A stretch of 64,000 bases of DNA from Amphiura filiformis (Eukaryota > Echinodermata > Ophiuroidea > Amphilepidida > Amphiuridae). The stretch is from the NCBI RefSeq assembly GCF_039555335.1, contig NC_092644.1, forward strand, positions 49,737,281 to 49,801,280, read 5' to 3'. Both the position numbers and the translations under genes were made by a program. Position 1 is the stretch's first letter; every line of letters begins with the position of its first letter. The notes under the pieces are model-generated. The model ran no database searches. It had not been told where the DNA came from and was given only the letters and a program-made list of their open reading frames with translations. This document shows positions 40,801 to 43,800 of the stretch, piece by piece.

Positions 40801-43800
40801 TTTAGATTTGTTTTTACTCTCATTAGAAAATGGAATATTTTATTAAAAATCTAATTCCTACATTTTTTAAGTTTGCTTGTTGTCTTTCATTTAAAAAAGA
40901 ATTAGGTTTATAACATGTTTCGTTGTGTACCTGGACTCATTTGCAATATGACACGCCAAAAATCCAAGATGGCCGCGAATATAATAATGCAAATTTTGTA
41001 TTATTTTCATTTTTCGCTTTCATTCATCCCAAGTGTCCTTGACACCATATATGACGTGTCTATCAAGTTTAATAAGGAAAAAGTGTTTTTGGTGCACACC
41101 TTCCTTTTTACTATAAGGTATACTACACAGATAGGGGTCGAATGTCATGATGGGGTTATTATTGGTCATTTTGTGAAAAACATTAAACTGCTACTCCTAT
41201 AACTTACAAGCTATGACCACCAAACTTGGTTAGAAGAACCAATAACCCTAGCTTATAAATTGTATACAGCTTGGGGTCAAAGGTCAAAAACAACACTAAG
41301 ACTACCAACATGTCTTTGTCTGATTAACTGCATTCATGATGATACATATATCCATCCGAGGACAAAGATCAAATGGGTCAAATGTCGAAATTTGGCCAAT
41401 TAGAATTAAATTTGGTGCAAATCATCCACGATATGAGGGAATCATGAAAAAATCAATCTGAGGTCATACCGAGGTCAAGTCTAGAAGTTTGCCCAATTGG
41501 GCTTAAACTTGGCGAATATAATCCTAAGGTCAGTTATCGGTAAATCTTATAATTCGCCAATTTGGTCTTAAACGTGGCCATACTTGGTCAGAAATAACAT
41601 TTAATTGAGAATAATAAATTGCTTATAACCTTTGAGGTCAAAAGCCACCGCCTTGTGGTCGTGCGCCACAGCATCTCTAGTTATTATTTTTTTTGGTGGT
41701 AGCTGCTGGTCAAGAGTGAGTTGTATTTGTGATGCCGACGTAGTCCACTTTTGTATTCGATGATATTATTTACCATTATAAATTTATAATTTCAGCATTC
41801 TACGAGGAAATCCGTTAAAAGAAATTTACGCCGGGGCCTTTATCAGTCTGAGGAATCTGAAGTACTTGTGAGTATGAATAAATCAGCATTAAAATTGAGA
41901 AACATACGCTCGTGTGGTTCTATTGCGGAAGCATTTATGCAAAATATGTTAAACAATTAAACAATATTTAGATATAATAATATTTAGCCTAATACCATGC
42001 TAATATCGATTTGTCTTTCTTTATAGTACAAGAAACTGTGTTCATGTTCACTTGATAAATTGAGTGTTCTAATTATAACATTTATGTACTTTTTCCAGCC
42101 CATAATGATGGGCTGGAAACACGCGCTGCGTTTCAGTGGCATCCTCATCATTTTCACCATATTATACTATGTTTGTAAAAGCTTTTTTTATATATTGTAA
42201 TTATTTGCATGGATGGAATTTGATGAAATAAAACTGAACTGAACTGAACTGAACTGAACTGAACTGGGGAAGGGGTGAATAAATGTAATTTATCTTCACC
42301 GGTAGTATAAAACAAATTACAATGCATAACGGCTGATTACGCCAATCACGAATTTTACGCTTAGAATATGTTCCTGTTCCTTTCAGGAATATTGAGCAAC
42401 AGGAAACATATATTGTGCAAATAGATGATATGGATCTCTTTCGGGCAAATCTTAAATCACTTGATTTTTTGTAAGTATTAAAATTAATATTGAGAGGTCT
42501 GATGTGTGGAAGAGGATGTATGAGTGTTTGTTGGTGCTTTTCCGTAGGGGTGTGGCGTGTGTTGGGATGCGTATACGTGTTTGGGCCTTTGAATAAATTG
42601 CTTCTGGAGTTTTGCAATTAAAGTATTTAATGCATTGTTTCTGTTTTCTGTTTACTAGATATTCCAGCAATCATCTTTACTGCTGCCTGGTTGATCCTCC
42701 TACAAAATGCCTACCAGAATCAGATCAGTTTTCGTCTTGTGCAGATCTAATGCGTAATACTGCTTTGCGATTGTTTATTTGGATTCTCGGACTCAGTGCC
42801 CTTCTCGGCAACGCGTTTGTTATTTTTGGCGAGTACGTCCTGGCAAAACTGGTACTCAGTCAAAAATACAGTTCAATCCATGTTAGTCCTAAACCTTGCA
42901 ATTGCTGATGAACTTATGGGCATATATATGTTGATAATCGCATCAGCAGATATGTACTTCCGTAATGTTTACATTCTGCACGCAGAATATTGGAAAACAA
43001 GTTTTGTTTGCAAAATGGCAGGATTTTTATCCGTCTTATCCAGTGAGGCATCTGTGTTGTTCCTAACAGTGATCAGTTTGGACCGTTGGATTTCTATTAC
43101 GTTCCCGTTTACATTTAAAAGGCTGAACGAAAAATCTTGTAGCGTAGTTGTTGTAATTGTGTGGGCATTGTGCTTGATCCTAAGTGCCATGCCATTGCTT
43201 GTGAGTACTTATTTTGAAGATGAATTTTACGGTCATTCAAGTGTTTGCCTGGCCTTGCCTCTCTCGCAGGATTACCAGATAGGCTGGGAGTATTCAGTAG
43301 CTTTGTTTCTTGGAGTAAATATGGTGGGTTTTGGCATAATGGCTTGCTGTTATGTAAGTATTTACATAACAGCGAAAACCTCTGCTCAGAAGATAAAACA
43401 CAGGAGTGGAAATGTACGGATTGAGCAAATTGAAATGGCAACCCGTATGGCATTCTTAGTGCTGACTGATCTTATTTGTTGGATGCCTATCATTATCATG
43501 GGTTTGTTGTCTACAGCTGGTGTGGTTACAATTCCCGGACAAGTTTATGTTTGGGTCGCTGTATTTGTTCTCCCTATCAATTCCTCATTAAATCCGTATC
43601 TGTACACAATTTTGACACGGGAGATAGCCCGAAGGAAGGGTCGAACAAAGTCTAAACAGCCGAAGTCTTCAGATACTGATAACTTTGCGTTAGTTAGCGG
43701 AAGAGAAGGCAAGTAGCTGTGTTTTGTTATTATTTGATATTAACATTGAATTCTCTGCCTTTTCAGCAACCCTAGCAAATCTTTGGACACAATGCATGTT

